Origin: Bosea sp. NBC_00550
Lineage (GTDB): Bacteria > Pseudomonadota > Alphaproteobacteria > Rhizobiales > Beijerinckiaceae
Assembly: GCF_026020075.1 (NCBI RefSeq)
Contig: NZ_CP102772.1
Location: 4,864,501-4,928,500 of the forward strand
Direction of reading: 5' to 3'
Length of the DNA stretch: 64,000 nucleotides
Below the pieces are notes generated by a model that was not told where the DNA came from, searched no databases, and saw only the letters and a program-made list of their open reading frames with translations. A program made the translations under genes and the position numbers. Below are positions 1 to 10,023 of the stretch, one piece after another (the stretch's first letter is position 1; the number at the start of each line of letters is the position of its first letter).

Positions 1-1
1 G

Positions 2-154
2 CAGATGGTCATGCACTATAAGGCCTCCGCCATTCAGCTCGACCAGAAGGCGATCGACAAGCAGTTCGACTCGATCCAGATCCCCGGTCTCGGCGGTCCG
101 GGTGGCTTCGACTTCAACGCGCCGCCGTCGATCGGCGCGCCGCCCAAGCCGTAA
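2..154 (+). CDS. C-terminal end of an unidentified protein (5' truncated by window)
   Basis: An open frame enters from the left edge and ends at a TAA at 152-154, leaving 50 residues. The visible tail is mixed polar sequence followed by a Gly/Pro-rich end (GLGGPGGFDF, then GAPPKP at the terminus), which looks like a disordered C-terminus. No catalytic motif can be seen and I do not recognise the family. It lies 13 bp upstream of the antiporter on the same strand, so the two may be co-transcribed. Coding status rests on the open frame and the close spacing. Confidence 0.55.
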   Translation, partial: QMVMHYKASAIQLDQKAIDKQFDSIQIPGLGGPGGFDFNAPPSIGAPPKP

Positions 155-167
155 GGCAGGCTGCGCC

Positions 168-1595
168 ATGGGGGCTGTCGTCGGTCGAGGGGTCGCCGCG
201 ATCCTGGTCGCCGCCTCGGCGATGGCGCCTGCCAGTGCCTGGGCGGCGGGCGATATCGGCGGGGCGACGATGGGCGGCGGCTGGGCACTGCCCTTCGCCG
301 GCATGCTGCTCTCGATCGCGCTCGGTCCCGTGCTGTTCCCGCATCTCTGGGAGCTGCACTACGGCAAGTTCGCGGCCTTCTGGGCCCTGCTCACGCTGGT
401 GCCGCTGGTGTTGCTGCGGGGGCTCGATCCTGCTCTCGGGGCGCTGCTCCATACCGCGCTGCTCGACTACGTTCCCTTTATCATCCTGCTCTTCGCGCTG
501 TTCACGATCGCGGGCGGCATCCTGATCTCCGGCAATTTGCACGGCACGCCGCTGACCAACACGGTGCTGCTCGCGATCGGCGCCGTGCTGGCGAGCTTCG
601 TCGGCACGACGGGCGCCTCGATCATCATGATCCGGCCGGTGCTGCGCGCCAATGACGCCCGGCGCTTCAACGTCCATGTCGTCGTCTTCTTCATCTTCCT
701 CGTCTCGAACATCGGCGGCTCGCTGACGCCGCTCGGCGACCCGCCGCTCTTCCTCGGCTTCCTGCGCGGCGTCGACTTCTTCTGGACGACGACGCATCTG
801 TTCCCCGGGACCGGCTTCGCGGTCCTCGTGCTGCTGGCGCTGTTCTACGCGCTCGACAGCTGGTTCTTTCGCAAGGAGGAAGGTGCTCCGAAGCTCAAGG
901 ACCCGACGCCGGACCGGGCCATCAAGCTCTGGGGCAAGGTCAATATCCTGCTGCTGGGCGGCGTCATCGCCGCGATCCTGATATCGGCCAACTGGAAGCC
1001 GGGCGTCGCCTTCACCGCGCATGGCGTGCCGGTCGAGGGGCAGAACCTGCTCCGCGATGTGATCCTGCTCGTTCTCGCAGGCCTCTCGCTCCGGCTGACG
1101 CCGAAGCCGGTCCGCGCCGGCAACGAGTTCAGCTGGGGGCCGATCAAGGAGGTCGCCAAGCTCTTCGCCGGCATCTTCGTCTGCATCATCCCGGTGCTGG
1201 CGATGCTGCAGGCGGGCCGCGAGGGCGCCTTCGCGCCACTGGTCGGCCTCGTCACCAACGCCGACGGCAGCGCCAATACCACCGCCTATTTCTGGCTGAC
1301 CGGTGCGCTCTCCTCGTTTCTCGACAACGCGCCTACCTATCTCGTCTTCTTCGAACTGGCGGGCGGCGATGCCAGGGAGCTGATGACCAGCGGCGCTCTG
1401 ACCTTGGCGGCGATCTCGGCCGGTGCCGTCTTCATGGGCGCGAACAGCTATATCGGCAATGCGCCGAACTTCATGGTCTACGCCATCGCCAAGGACCGCA
1501 AGGTCGCGATGCCCAGCTTCTTCGGCTACATGCTCTGGTCGGGCGCGATCCTGATCCCGCTGTTCGTGGTGCTGACGCTGCTGTTCTTCTACTAG
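168..1595 (+). CDS. NhaD/ArsB-superfamily sodium:proton antiporter
   Basis: A 475-residue polytopic inner-membrane protein of the ion-transporter superfamily (NhaD/CitMHS/ArsB type), expected to exchange Na+ for H+. The first 30 residues form a signal-like hydrophobic segment ending ASAWAAG. Family hallmarks are the re-entrant motif GSLTPLGDPPLFLGFL (about residue 184), SFLDNAPTYLVFF (about 383) and GANSYIGNAPNFMVY (about 425), separated by many hydrophobic helices. ATG 168 was chosen because the longer frame back to 102 would overlap the upstream gene and loses hydrophobicity; AAGGCAGG lies just upstream. The exact ion specificity cannot be read from sequence. Confidence 0.85.
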   Translation: MGAVVGRGVAAILVAASAMAPASAWAAGDIGGATMGGGWALPFAGMLLSIALGPVLFPHLWELHYGKFAAFWALLTLVPLVLLRGLDPALGALLHTALLDYVPFIILLFALFTIAGGILISGNLHGTPLTNTVLLAIGAVLASFVGTTGASIIMIRPVLRANDARRFNVHVVVFFIFLVSNIGGSLTPLGDPPLFLGFLRGVDFFWTTTHLFPGTGFAVLVLLALFYALDSWFFRKEEGAPKLKDPTPDRAIKLWGKVNILLLGGVIAAILISANWKPGVAFTAHGVPVEGQNLLRDVILLVLAGLSLRLTPKPVRAGNEFSWGPIKEVAKLFAGIFVCIIPVLAMLQAGREGAFAPLVGLVTNADGSANTTAYFWLTGALSSFLDNAPTYLVFFELAGGDARELMTSGALTLAAISAGAVFMGANSYIGNAPNFMVYAIAKDRKVAMPSFFGYMLWSGAILIPLFVVLTLLFFY

Positions 1596-1745
1596 GCGAG
1601 GGGCGTCATACCGCACGCGCCGCAGCATGCAGTTCTGCTGCGCAGATGCGGGACCGTCCTACGGAAGGGGCGCCTCTTTCTGCGCGCGGTCCCGTGTCTG
1701 CGCAGCGGCACTGCGCGTCGCAGCGCGCACGGGAAGACAGCGACG

Positions 1746-2756
1746 TTATGGCCGCCCGGCCGGAACGCCTTCCCTGATCTTCGCGGAGAATAGCGGGTCG
1801 TCGAGCGAGAGCGTGCGGGCGTGGTCGCCGATGCGGGCAAGGCGCACGAGTTCGTCGAGCGGGATGTCCTGCCGGATCGCGCCGATCTGCTGGAGATAGC
1901 CCGGCAGATATCCGGAGAGCAGGACACGCGGATCGAGCGGCAGCGAGAATTTCCAGCCCGGCGCGACGCTGCCGACGAGGTGGTAGACCACGGTCGTGCA
2001 GTTGGTCGTCAGCGTATTGTACCAGCGCGGCTTGGCCGCGAGGTCGTTGATATCCGCGATATAGGCGAGCAGCAGGTCGCGTGCCTGTGTAGCAGAGGCG
2101 CTGAGGCGGAAGAGGCGGGCATCCTCGCGCCGGGCATGGGTGCGCAGCCCGACGATGTCGCGCTCGTCTGCAGCCACATAGGCCATCTCGTAGCTGCGGA
2201 AGAAGCCGGCGAGAGCGGACCAGTCCTCGCCCTTCTCGCGGCGCACCTCGATCGAGAAGGTCAGCGGCACCGAATCCGAGAAGGTGAAGCTGACCAGGAG
2301 ATGCGCGATCGCCTCGCCCGACCAATAGGTCAGGAAGACGTCGGCGCCGGTGATCGCTGCGAAGTTGTAGCGGCGCGTCTCCCAGCGCTGGTCGTAGTCC
2401 TCCTCCGTGCGCCAGCGGAAATGGCGCAGGTTCGAGACGGTCAGCGCATCGCCCTCGCGCGCGATTGTCGGTAAACGCGCGAGTTCGGGAATCCAGTCGC
2501 GGTCATGCGAGGGCTGGAAGCTGTTCCACCAGGAGAGCAGGCCGACGAAGACCATGACGAAGCCGAGCGGCAGGCGCGCGTCGCTCGTCCAGACGCCGAT
2601 GAGGCCGGCCAGTGCCGCGATGCCGAAGCCGATCGCCGCGACGATCGCCATCGCGCCCGAAAGGCGGAACAGCAGGAAGCCCGCGCCCCAAAGCGCGGCG
2701 GCGAGGATGGCGAGGGTCAGGAGGAGCTTCAGCACAATCAAAAAGAGGCGGCCCAT
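1746..2756 (-). CDS. DUF4105 (Lnb N-terminal periplasmic domain) membrane protein
   Basis: 336 residues. The N-terminal third carries about three hydrophobic helices (LFLIVLKLLLTLAILAAALW onward). After residue 90 comes a soluble, presumably periplasmic domain with the DUF4105 pattern: SNLRHFRW, an RRYNFAAI segment, TYWSGEAIAHLLVSF, SFEVRREKG-like strands, and YNTLTTNCTT near residue 260, where the Asn-Cys pair fits the papain-like fold proposed for this family. ATG 2756 is preceded by GAGAGG at good spacing, so it is preferred over the longer frame from 2774. It is convergent with the antiporter. The substrate is unknown. Confidence 0.8.
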   Translation of the reverse strand: MGRLFLIVLKLLLTLAILAAALWGAGFLLFRLSGAMAIVAAIGFGIAALAGLIGVWTSDARLPLGFVMVFVGLLSWWNSFQPSHDRDWIPELARLPTIAREGDALTVSNLRHFRWRTEEDYDQRWETRRYNFAAITGADVFLTYWSGEAIAHLLVSFTFSDSVPLTFSIEVRREKGEDWSALAGFFRSYEMAYVAADERDIVGLRTHARREDARLFRLSASATQARDLLLAYIADINDLAAKPRWYNTLTTNCTTVVYHLVGSVAPGWKFSLPLDPRVLLSGYLPGYLQQIGAIRQDIPLDELVRLARIGDHARTLSLDDPLFSAKIREGVPAGRP

Positions 2757-2792
2757 GGCCGCCTCTCGTAGCACAGGTCGGACGCCTTGGCG

Positions 2793-4403
<1,611 letters not shown>

Positions 4404-4668
4404 TGAATTCCTCCAAGGCCGGCCGTTGCTGTGGGCGGCCCATTGTCGAAACGAATACGCCGGGCCGGCGGAAGGCCCGGGCGTCGAGGCGGAGGCCATG
4501 AGGCCTTGCCCGGTCTTTAGAGCCATGATGCCTCAGGCTCAAGTCATTGGAAAAGCCCGGCCTCTTCGGATGTTTTGCTAAATCGATTGAAAGTCGACTG
4601 TGGTAAATCCCCGGATCGTGCCGGGCGGGCATGATACGGTCGGCGACCCGCCTTGGCCCACGGCACCG

Positions 4669-5421
4669 TCAGGCGGCCTGCGCCCGCGCCTTGCCTGCGA
4701 GTTCTCCGAGAATCCGGCGCAGGGCCCCAGGGCCGTCGACGGAGGCAGGGAAGGGCAGGCGCAGCGCGGCGCTGCCCAGCGCCATGTCGAGTCCGTCCGG
4801 GTCGAGGCCGATGGCGCGCCAGTTGCCCGCCTTCGCGCCGAGAAGCCGCGTCGCATAGAGCCCTATCGCATCCTTGTGATCCTCGTTCATGTGCTCGACC
4901 GCGCCTTCCTCGACATCGGCGAGGGCGGCCGCATGGGCCGGATCGCTCATGAGATCGGCGGGGGAGGGCGCATAGGCCCGGGCGAAGCCGCCATTGAGAC
5001 TGACGCCCTCGATCGCCAGGGCAAAGAAGCTGAAATCGGGGAAATCGGCGTAAAGCGCGGATTTCGGCTGGCGCGCCAGATAGCGGCGGCGAATGCGGAC
5101 GCCCTCCGGTGCCTCGCGGTCGATCTTGCGGGCGCTGACCTTCAGGGTGAGGCGGGCATGGGCGAGCGGGTCGCCCTTGCCGCCGGGCGAGATCAGCAGC
5201 GAGGCGCGGGGATCGGCGGCGAGGTTGCGGGTATGGGCGGCGAGGCCTGAGATCAGGATGACGGGCGCGCCGTCGATGTCGGTGGCGAGCCCGACCAGGC
5301 TCGCCGAGGGGTAGCCGTCCGGCCCGATCGTGGCCAGCGCGGCCGAGCGCGCACCGCGCAAGAGCCCCTTGGCCTCGCCGCGAACGGCATCGTCCATCGG
5401 CTGGATCACGTCTTTGGCCAT
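4669..5421 (-). CDS. HugZ-family pyridoxamine 5'-phosphate oxidase-like protein with DUF2470 domain
   Basis: 250 residues. Residues 1-150 form the split-barrel FMN/heme-binding fold (SAALATIGPDGYPSASLVG, then RASLLISPG). Residues 165-245 match the DUF2470 module (EEGAVEHMNEDHKDAIGLYA), the combination seen in heme-utilisation HugZ proteins. The likely role is heme handling or degradation in the cytoplasm, although some family members have no proven activity. The start at 5421 follows GAAGAGAGG. It is divergent from chvI across 141 bp. Confidence 0.82.
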   Translation of the reverse strand: MAKDVIQPMDDAVRGEAKGLLRGARSAALATIGPDGYPSASLVGLATDIDGAPVILISGLAAHTRNLAADPRASLLISPGGKGDPLAHARLTLKVSARKIDREAPEGVRIRRRYLARQPKSALYADFPDFSFFALAIEGVSLNGGFARAYAPSPADLMSDPAHAAALADVEEGAVEHMNEDHKDAIGLYATRLLGAKAGNWRAIGLDPDGLDMALGSAALRLPFPASVDGPGALRRILGELAGKARAQAA

Positions 5422-5562
5422 GGAACCTCTCTTCGGTTTTCGGCTTGTGATACGGGGACATAGGCAAATCGCCACGCTCGGGCTAGATTGCCGCCACGCT
5501 TTGGCCTCTCTCGCACGAGAGTGAGCAGATTTATTGCAACGAGCCGAAGAGGCCTTTGACTT

Positions 5563-6264
5563 ATGCCAACGATTGCGCTGGTCGACGACGACCGCAACAT
5601 CCTGACGTCGGTTTCCATCGCCCTCGAAGCGGAGGGCTATCGCATCATGACCTATACGGACGGCGCCTCCGCTCTCGACGGGCTGAAGCAGAACCCGCCC
5701 GACCTCGCGATTTTCGACATCAAGATGCCGCGCATGGACGGCATGGAGCTGCTGCGCCGCCTGCGCCAGAAGTCAGACCTGCCCGTGATCTTCCTGACGT
5801 CGAAGGACGAGGAGATCGACGAGTTATTCGGCCTGAAGATGGGCGCCGACGACTTTATCCGGAAGCCGTTCTCGCAGCGCCTGCTGGTCGAGCGCGTCAA
5901 GGCCATCCTGCGCCGCGCCGGTGCCAAGGACGCGACCGCGACCCCACGGGCCGAGGACGCCAAGGCGCTGGAGCGCGGCCTGCTGCGTATGGACCCCGAG
6001 CGCCATACCTGCACCTGGAAGGGCGAGCCGGTCACGCTCACCGTCACCGAGTTCCTGATCCTGCAGTCGCTGGCGCAGCGCCCCGGCGTGGTGAAGAGCC
6101 GCAACGCCCTGATGGATGCGGCTTATGACGACGAGGTCTATGTCGACGACCGCACCATCGACAGCCACATCAAGCGCCTGCGCAAGAAGTTCAATCAGGT
6201 CGATGTCGATTTCGACATGATCGAGACGCTCTACGGCGTGGGCTATCGCTTCAAGGAAGTCTGA
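5563..6264 (+). CDS. chvI: Response regulator ChvI
   Basis: 233-residue OmpR-family regulator. The receiver domain (1-120) has the acidic pocket VDDD at 7-10, the phospho-acceptor Asp52 in [10 protein letters not shown], the switch Thr79 and Lys101 in IRKPF. The C-terminal winged helix (about 145-230) ends with the recognition-helix region [16 protein letters not shown] and YGVGYRF. It is partner to ChvG, which begins 71 bp downstream. In Agrobacterium, Sinorhizobium and Brucella this pair controls acid and cell-envelope responses, virulence or symbiosis, and central metabolism. The gene order with hprK and PTS genes supports the assignment. Confidence 0.95.
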   Translation: MPTIALVDDDRNILTSVSIALEAEGYRIMTYTDGASALDGLKQNPPDLAIFDIKMPRMDGMELLRRLRQKSDLPVIFLTSKDEEIDELFGLKMGADDFIRKPFSQRLLVERVKAILRRAGAKDATATPRAEDAKALERGLLRMDPERHTCTWKGEPVTLTVTEFLILQSLAQRPGVVKSRNALMDAAYDDEVYVDDRTIDSHIKRLRKKFNQVDVDFDMIETLYGVGYRFKEV

Positions 6265-6335
6265 GGCAAGGAAGGCTGGGGATTCGCACCGCACCAGGTG
6301 CGTGACAGCTCTCGAGCGGGAAGCAAGCCGCAGCC

Positions 6336-8135
6336 ATGGCAACCGTCGACAACGAGGCTCGTGCGTCATCGCCCGCCGCCGGCTGGCGCGGGGCGATGCG
6401 CCGCCGCTTCGGCCTGGCGTGGCGGCGCATGGCGCGCGCGGTCTCGGCGCGGGCCGCCTCGAGCCTGACCCGGCGCATCCTCGTCCTCAATCTCGGCGGC
6501 CTCGTCGCGCTACTGCTCGGCTTCCTCTATCTCAACCAGTTCCGTGAGGGCCTGATCGAGGCGCGGGTGCAGAGCCTGCTGACCCAGGGCGAGATCATCG
6601 CCGGCGCGATCGCCTCCTCCGCTACCGTCGAGATCGACTCGATCGCCATCGATCCCGACAAGCTGCTGCAGCTCCAGGCCGGCGAGAGCGCCGGCATCGC
6701 CGAGGATCCGCTCGATTTCTCGATCAACCCCGAGAAGGTCGCGCCGCTGCTCCGCCGGCTGGTGACGCCGACCAAGACCCGCGCGCGGGTCTACGACAAA
6801 GACGGGCTGCTCACCATCGACTCGCGCAGCCTCTATTCGCGTGGCGATGTGCTGCGCCTCGACCTGCCGCGCGTCGGCGAGCCCGACGAGCCGCCGCTGC
6901 TGGAGCGCACCTGGAACATGCTGCGCAATCGGCTCGGCAAGGCCGATGTCCCGACCTATGACGATTTCGAGAACGCCAACGGCAAGTCCTATCCCGAGGT
7001 CGCCCGCGCCCTGAACGGCGCCCCGGCGAGCGTCGTGCGCGTCAACACGCGTGGCCAGACCATCGTGTCGGTCGCCGTGCCGGTGCAGCGCTTCCGGACG
7101 ATCAAGGGCGCGCTGCTGCTCTCGACGCAGGGCGGCGACATCGACGCGGTCATCGCCTCCGAGCGCTTCGCGATCTTCCAGGTCTTCGCGGTGGCGGCGG
7201 GCGTGATGATCGTGCTCTCGGTCTTGCTCGCCGGAACCATCGCGGAGCCGATCCGCAAGCTGGCCGACGCGGCCCAGCGCGTGCGCCGCGGCGTCAAGTC
7301 GCGCGAGCAGATCCCTGATTTCAGCAGCCGTCACGACGAGATCGGCCATCTCTCCGGCACGCTGCGCGACATGACCAAGGCGCTCTACAGCCGCATCGAG
7401 GCCATCGAGAGCTTCGCCGCCGATGTCGCGCATGAGCTGAAGAACCCGTTGACGTCCCTGCGCAGCGCCGTCGAGACCCTGCCGCGTGCCAAGACGGAGG
7501 ACTCGCGTTCGCGCCTGCTCTCGGTGATCCAGCATGATGTGCGCCGGCTCGACCGGCTGATCTCCGACATCTCTGACGCTTCGCGCCTCGATGCCGAGCT
7601 CGCCCGCAACGATTCCGCGCCGGTCGATGTCGCGCAGGTCCTGGAAGCGGTGGTGACGATCCAGAACGAGACCCGCCGCGAAGCGCAGGCCAGGATCGAG
7701 CTGACCAGCGATCGGCGCAGCCAGCGCCCGGGCGGCGATTCCTTTGTCGTGCTCGGCCATGATTCGCGGCTCGGCCAGGTCATGGTCAATCTCATCGACA
7801 ACGCCCGCTCGTTCTCGCCGCCGGACAAGCCCGTGCGCGTCGTGCTCTCCCGCGTCGCCAACGACGTGCTCGTCACGATCGAGGATGAGGGACCGGGCAT
7901 CGAGCCGCATGCCCTGGAGCGCATCTTCGAGCGCTTCTACACCGACCGCCCGAATGAGGGCTTCGGCCAGAATTCCGGCCTCGGCCTCTCGATTTCGCGC
8001 CAGATCATCGAGGCCCATCGCGGCTCCATCCGGGCGGAAAACCGGCTCGGGCCGGTTGGGCCGGATGGCGAGGCACCCCGGATCGGCGCCCGCTTCATCG
8101 TCTGCCTGCCAGCGGCCTATACGCATGCCGCCTGA
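6336..8135 (+). CDS. chvG: Sensor histidine kinase ChvG
   Basis: 599-residue membrane kinase. A basic cytoplasmic N-terminus precedes TM1 (about 50-70). A periplasmic sensor domain of roughly 200 residues follows, then TM2 (about 278-302), a HAMP region and the dimerisation helix with His366 in DVAHELKNPLTSL. The ATPase domain shows the N box VNLIDNARSF, the G1 box DEGPGIEPHALERIF and the G2 box GLGLSISRQI. In characterised relatives the periplasmic repressor ExoR sets kinase activity; exoR is not in this window. The gene ends overlapping hprK by 11 bp, so the two are translationally linked. Confidence 0.95.
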   Translation: MATVDNEARASSPAAGWRGAMRRRFGLAWRRMARAVSARAASSLTRRILVLNLGGLVALLLGFLYLNQFREGLIEARVQSLLTQGEIIAGAIASSATVEIDSIAIDPDKLLQLQAGESAGIAEDPLDFSINPEKVAPLLRRLVTPTKTRARVYDKDGLLTIDSRSLYSRGDVLRLDLPRVGEPDEPPLLERTWNMLRNRLGKADVPTYDDFENANGKSYPEVARALNGAPASVVRVNTRGQTIVSVAVPVQRFRTIKGALLLSTQGGDIDAVIASERFAIFQVFAVAAGVMIVLSVLLAGTIAEPIRKLADAAQRVRRGVKSREQIPDFSSRHDEIGHLSGTLRDMTKALYSRIEAIESFAADVAHELKNPLTSLRSAVETLPRAKTEDSRSRLLSVIQHDVRRLDRLISDISDASRLDAELARNDSAPVDVAQVLEAVVTIQNETRREAQARIELTSDRRSQRPGGDSFVVLGHDSRLGQVMVNLIDNARSFSPPDKPVRVVLSRVANDVLVTIEDEGPGIEPHALERIFERFYTDRPNEGFGQNSGLGLSISRQIIEAHRGSIRAENRLGPVGPDGEAPRIGARFIVCLPAAYTHAA

Positions 8136-8607
8136 GACATCCGTGAGTTCGGGATCGACGTCCGGCAGCCGGATCCACGCGACCGTGGTCGCGATAGGGG
8201 AGGCTGGCGTGCTGCTCCGTGGCGCTTCCGGCAGCGGCAAGTCCTCCGTGGCTCTTGCCCTTGTCGGCCTCGCCAGCCAATCCGGCCGCTTCGCGCGGCT
8301 GGTCGCCGACGACCGCGTGGCGCTTGCTGCGGGCGGTGGCCGATTGCTTGCCCGCCCGGTCGCACCGCTCGAGGGTATCGTCGAACGCCGCGGCCTCGGC
8401 CTGACGCCGGAGCCTTTCACCGGAGCGGCTGTGGTCAGGTTGCTCGTCGACCTGATCGGCGAGGAGCCCGCGCGCATGCCGGAGCCGGAAGAACTGGTCG
8501 ACAATCTCGTCGGCATCGACCTGCCGCGGCTGCGGGTCTTTGGACGCACAGGTGACGAGCGGCTTGTGCTCGCGGCTCTCGACTTATTCACAGAGCCCGG
8601 CCCGTAG
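8125..8607 (+). CDS. hprK: HPr kinase/phosphorylase, short alphaproteobacterial form
   Basis: 160 residues, corresponding only to the catalytic C-terminal half of Firmicute HprK (about 310 residues); this shortened form is usual in alphaproteobacteria. The Walker A motif GASGSGKSS is at 33-41, ADDRVAL follows near 60, and LVDNLVGIDLPRL lies near the end. The enzyme phosphorylates or dephosphorylates the regulatory Ser of HPr (Ser61 here). Its start overlaps the chvG 3' end, coupling a membrane stress sensor to PTS control. The larger open frame to the left is out-of-frame chvG sequence. Confidence 0.92.
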   Translation: MPPETSVSSGSTSGSRIHATVVAIGEAGVLLRGASGSGKSSVALALVGLASQSGRFARLVADDRVALAAGGGRLLARPVAPLEGIVERRGLGLTPEPFTGAAVVRLLVDLIGEEPARMPEPEELVDNLVGIDLPRLRVFGRTGDERLVLAALDLFTEPGP

Positions 8608-8716
8608 CCGCGATTTTGACAAGTTTAACGGCTGGCACCTTGCGATTATCTCGCACCTGCCGCATAAACCGCGACCTTGTCCGGGCGCCGATGGGCGCTC
8701 TCCGGTGCTGGATTGA

Positions 8717-9118
8717 ATGATCGGACTGGTCCTTGTGACTCATGGGCATCTGGCGACGGAATTCCGCGCCGCGCTCGAACACGTCGTCGGCCCTCAGGCG
8801 CAGCTGGCGACCATTGCCATCGCTCCCGATGACGACATGGAGAGCCGCCGCCGCGACATCATCGCCGCCGTCGAGCAGGTCGAGAACGGCAGCGGCGTCG
8901 TCATCCTGACCGACATGTTCGGCGGCACGCCCTCCAATCTGGCGATTTCGGTGATGGAGCCCGGCCGCGTCGATGTGGTCGCCGGCGTCAACCTGCCGAT
9001 GCTGATCAAGCTGGCCAGCGTGCGCGAGGAGAAGACCCTCGACGAGGCGGTGACCAGTGCGCAGGATGCGGGCCGGAAATACATCACGGTCGCCAGCCGC
9101 GTGCTGGCCGGCAAGTAA
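8717..9118 (+). CDS. PTS EIIA component, mannose family
   Basis: 133-residue cytoplasmic EIIA-Man domain. The phospho-acceptor histidine is His9 in VTHGHLA near the N-terminus. The second signature VVILTDMFGGTPSN (about 61-74) is the family's conserved Asp/Thr loop. No sugar-specific EIIB or EIIC gene is nearby, as expected for the alphaproteobacterial regulatory PTS, in which this EIIA takes phosphate from HPr and regulates rather than transports. It sits 109 bp after hprK and 24 bp before the HPr gene. Confidence 0.93.
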   Translation: MIGLVLVTHGHLATEFRAALEHVVGPQAQLATIAIAPDDDMESRRRDIIAAVEQVENGSGVVILTDMFGGTPSNLAISVMEPGRVDVVAGVNLPMLIKLASVREEKTLDEAVTSAQDAGRKYITVASRVLAGK

Positions 9119-9142
9119 GCGGGCGCGATCGGGGAGGGCGGC

Positions 9143-9457
9143 TTGGACGAGGATTGTGACTGCCCCGAAGTCGAGATTCCCGCCGGGGCCCTCTACGGCG
9201 AATTCGAGATCGTCAACAAGAAGGGTCTGCACGCCCGCGCCACGGCGAAATTCGTGCAATGCGCCGCCCGCTTCGATGCCGACATCACGGTGAGCCGCTG
9301 CGGCGAGACCGTAGGCGCAACCTCGATCATGGGCGTCCTGACGCTCGGTGCCGGCATCGGCTCGACGATCACCATCGTCGCCAAGGGCACGGAGGCGAAG
9401 CCGGCCCTCGACGCGCTTGCGGCCTTGATCGCCGACAGGTTCGGCGAAGGCGAATGA
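9143..9457 (+). CDS. ptsH: Phosphocarrier protein HPr
   Basis: 104 residues, about 15 longer at the N-terminus than classical HPr. The catalytic His30 lies in KKGLHARATAKF, and the HprK target Ser61 lies in TSIMGVLTL; their spacing of 31 matches His15/Ser46. The start is a TTG at 9143 behind GGGGAGGG. The acidic, cysteine-containing leader (DEDCDC) is unusual but follows directly from this start. The 3' end overlaps the next gene by 4 bp (ATGA). Confidence 0.93.
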   Translation: MDEDCDCPEVEIPAGALYGEFEIVNKKGLHARATAKFVQCAARFDADITVSRCGETVGATSIMGVLTLGAGIGSTITIVAKGTEAKPALDALAALIADRFGEGE

Positions 9458-9720
9458 CGCGAGCTGCGACGGGCGCAGCTTTCGAGTTCACCAACCATGC
9501 CCTGGCCATGATGGCGGAACGCTCCATCGAACGCGCGTGGGTGGAGCTCACCGTGCTTGAACCGGATCAGGTCGAGCCCGATCTCCGCAATCCCGAAGTC
9601 ACCAGAGCATTCCGGACCTTGCCAGAGCGCGACGGGCGCGTGTTGCGTGTGGTATACCGGCGAACCGATACCCATTTTCGCATCATCACGATGTTTCTCG
9701 ATCGAGGTCGCGGCAGATGA
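9454..9720 (+). CDS. DUF4258 small protein (toxin-like partner)
   Basis: 88 residues. The pattern FTNHALAMMAERSI near the start (an H-A-xx-M-xx-R core), followed by the strands VLRVVYRR and FRIITMFLDR, fits DUF4258. These small proteins are often encoded beside a DUF2283 gene and have been proposed as RelE-like or toxin-like; that role is not proven here. It overlaps the ptsH stop (ATGA) and its own stop overlaps the next start (ATGA). This tight coupling with the PTS operon is odd for a stand-alone toxin-antitoxin module. Confidence 0.72.
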   Translation: MTRAATGAAFEFTNHALAMMAERSIERAWVELTVLEPDQVEPDLRNPEVTRAFRTLPERDGRVLRVVYRRTDTHFRIITMFLDRGRGR

Positions 9721-9914
9721 GAACGACCTATGACGCGCAGGTCGATGCGCTTTATGTGCGGTTTGCCGAAAGCAAGATCGTTGAAAGCGAGGAAGTGCGG
9801 CCGGGCATCGTTTTCGACTTCGACGATGCGGGGCGCATCGTTGGTGTCGAGATTCTCGATGCGTCCGAGCATCTGGCGAAGGACGCCGACCTGTCGCATC
9901 TCAGCGCGGCCTGA
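9717..9914 (+). CDS. DUF2283 small protein (antitoxin-like partner)
   Basis: 65 residues. It has the typical DUF2283 layout: YDAQVDALYVRF at the N-terminus, VRPGIVFDFDDAGRIVGVEIL in the middle and a short helical tail. The start ATG overlaps the stop of the DUF4258 gene by 4 bp, so the two are translated together. In other genomes such pairs resemble type II toxin-antitoxin modules, but no DNA-binding motif is visible in this protein. It ends 15 bp before the ahcY operator palindrome. Confidence 0.75.
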   Translation: MRTTYDAQVDALYVRFAESKIVESEEVRPGIVFDFDDAGRIVGVEILDASEHLAKDADLSHLSAA

Positions 9915-9929
9915 ACCTTCGCGAAGATT

Positions 9930-9951
9930 GATATAAAGACATCTTTATATC
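9930..9951. promoter_or_regulatory. Near-perfect palindrome upstream of ahcY (candidate SahR/ArsR-type operator)
   Basis: Two perfect 10-bp arms, GATATAAAGA and TCTTTATATC, are separated by CA. The element is AT-rich in a GC-rich surrounding and sits 72 bp before the ahcY start. Its shape fits a homodimeric ArsR-family repressor site. The family SahR controls S-adenosylhomocysteine and methionine genes in Proteobacteria, which would suit the target. The sahR gene is not in the window, so the assignment is inference. Confidence 0.65.
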
Positions 9952-10023
9952 TTTGATTGCCTTCCGCTCCGGTCGCTGCTAGAGAACCGCCCACGTTTCA
10001 GGTGGCAGGATTGGAGCTCCCCC

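Noticed and set aside
114..1628. Long open frame antisense to the antiporter gene
   Set aside because: It is rich in Arg/Glu/Gln/His with no family features, as expected for the mirror of a GC-rich gene. The plus-strand frame has clear membrane helices and motifs.
8608..8716. sigma70-like promoter with TTGACA upstream of the EIIA gene
   Set aside because: TTGACA is present near 8616, but no good -10 box lies at 16-18 bp spacing, so I do not annotate it.
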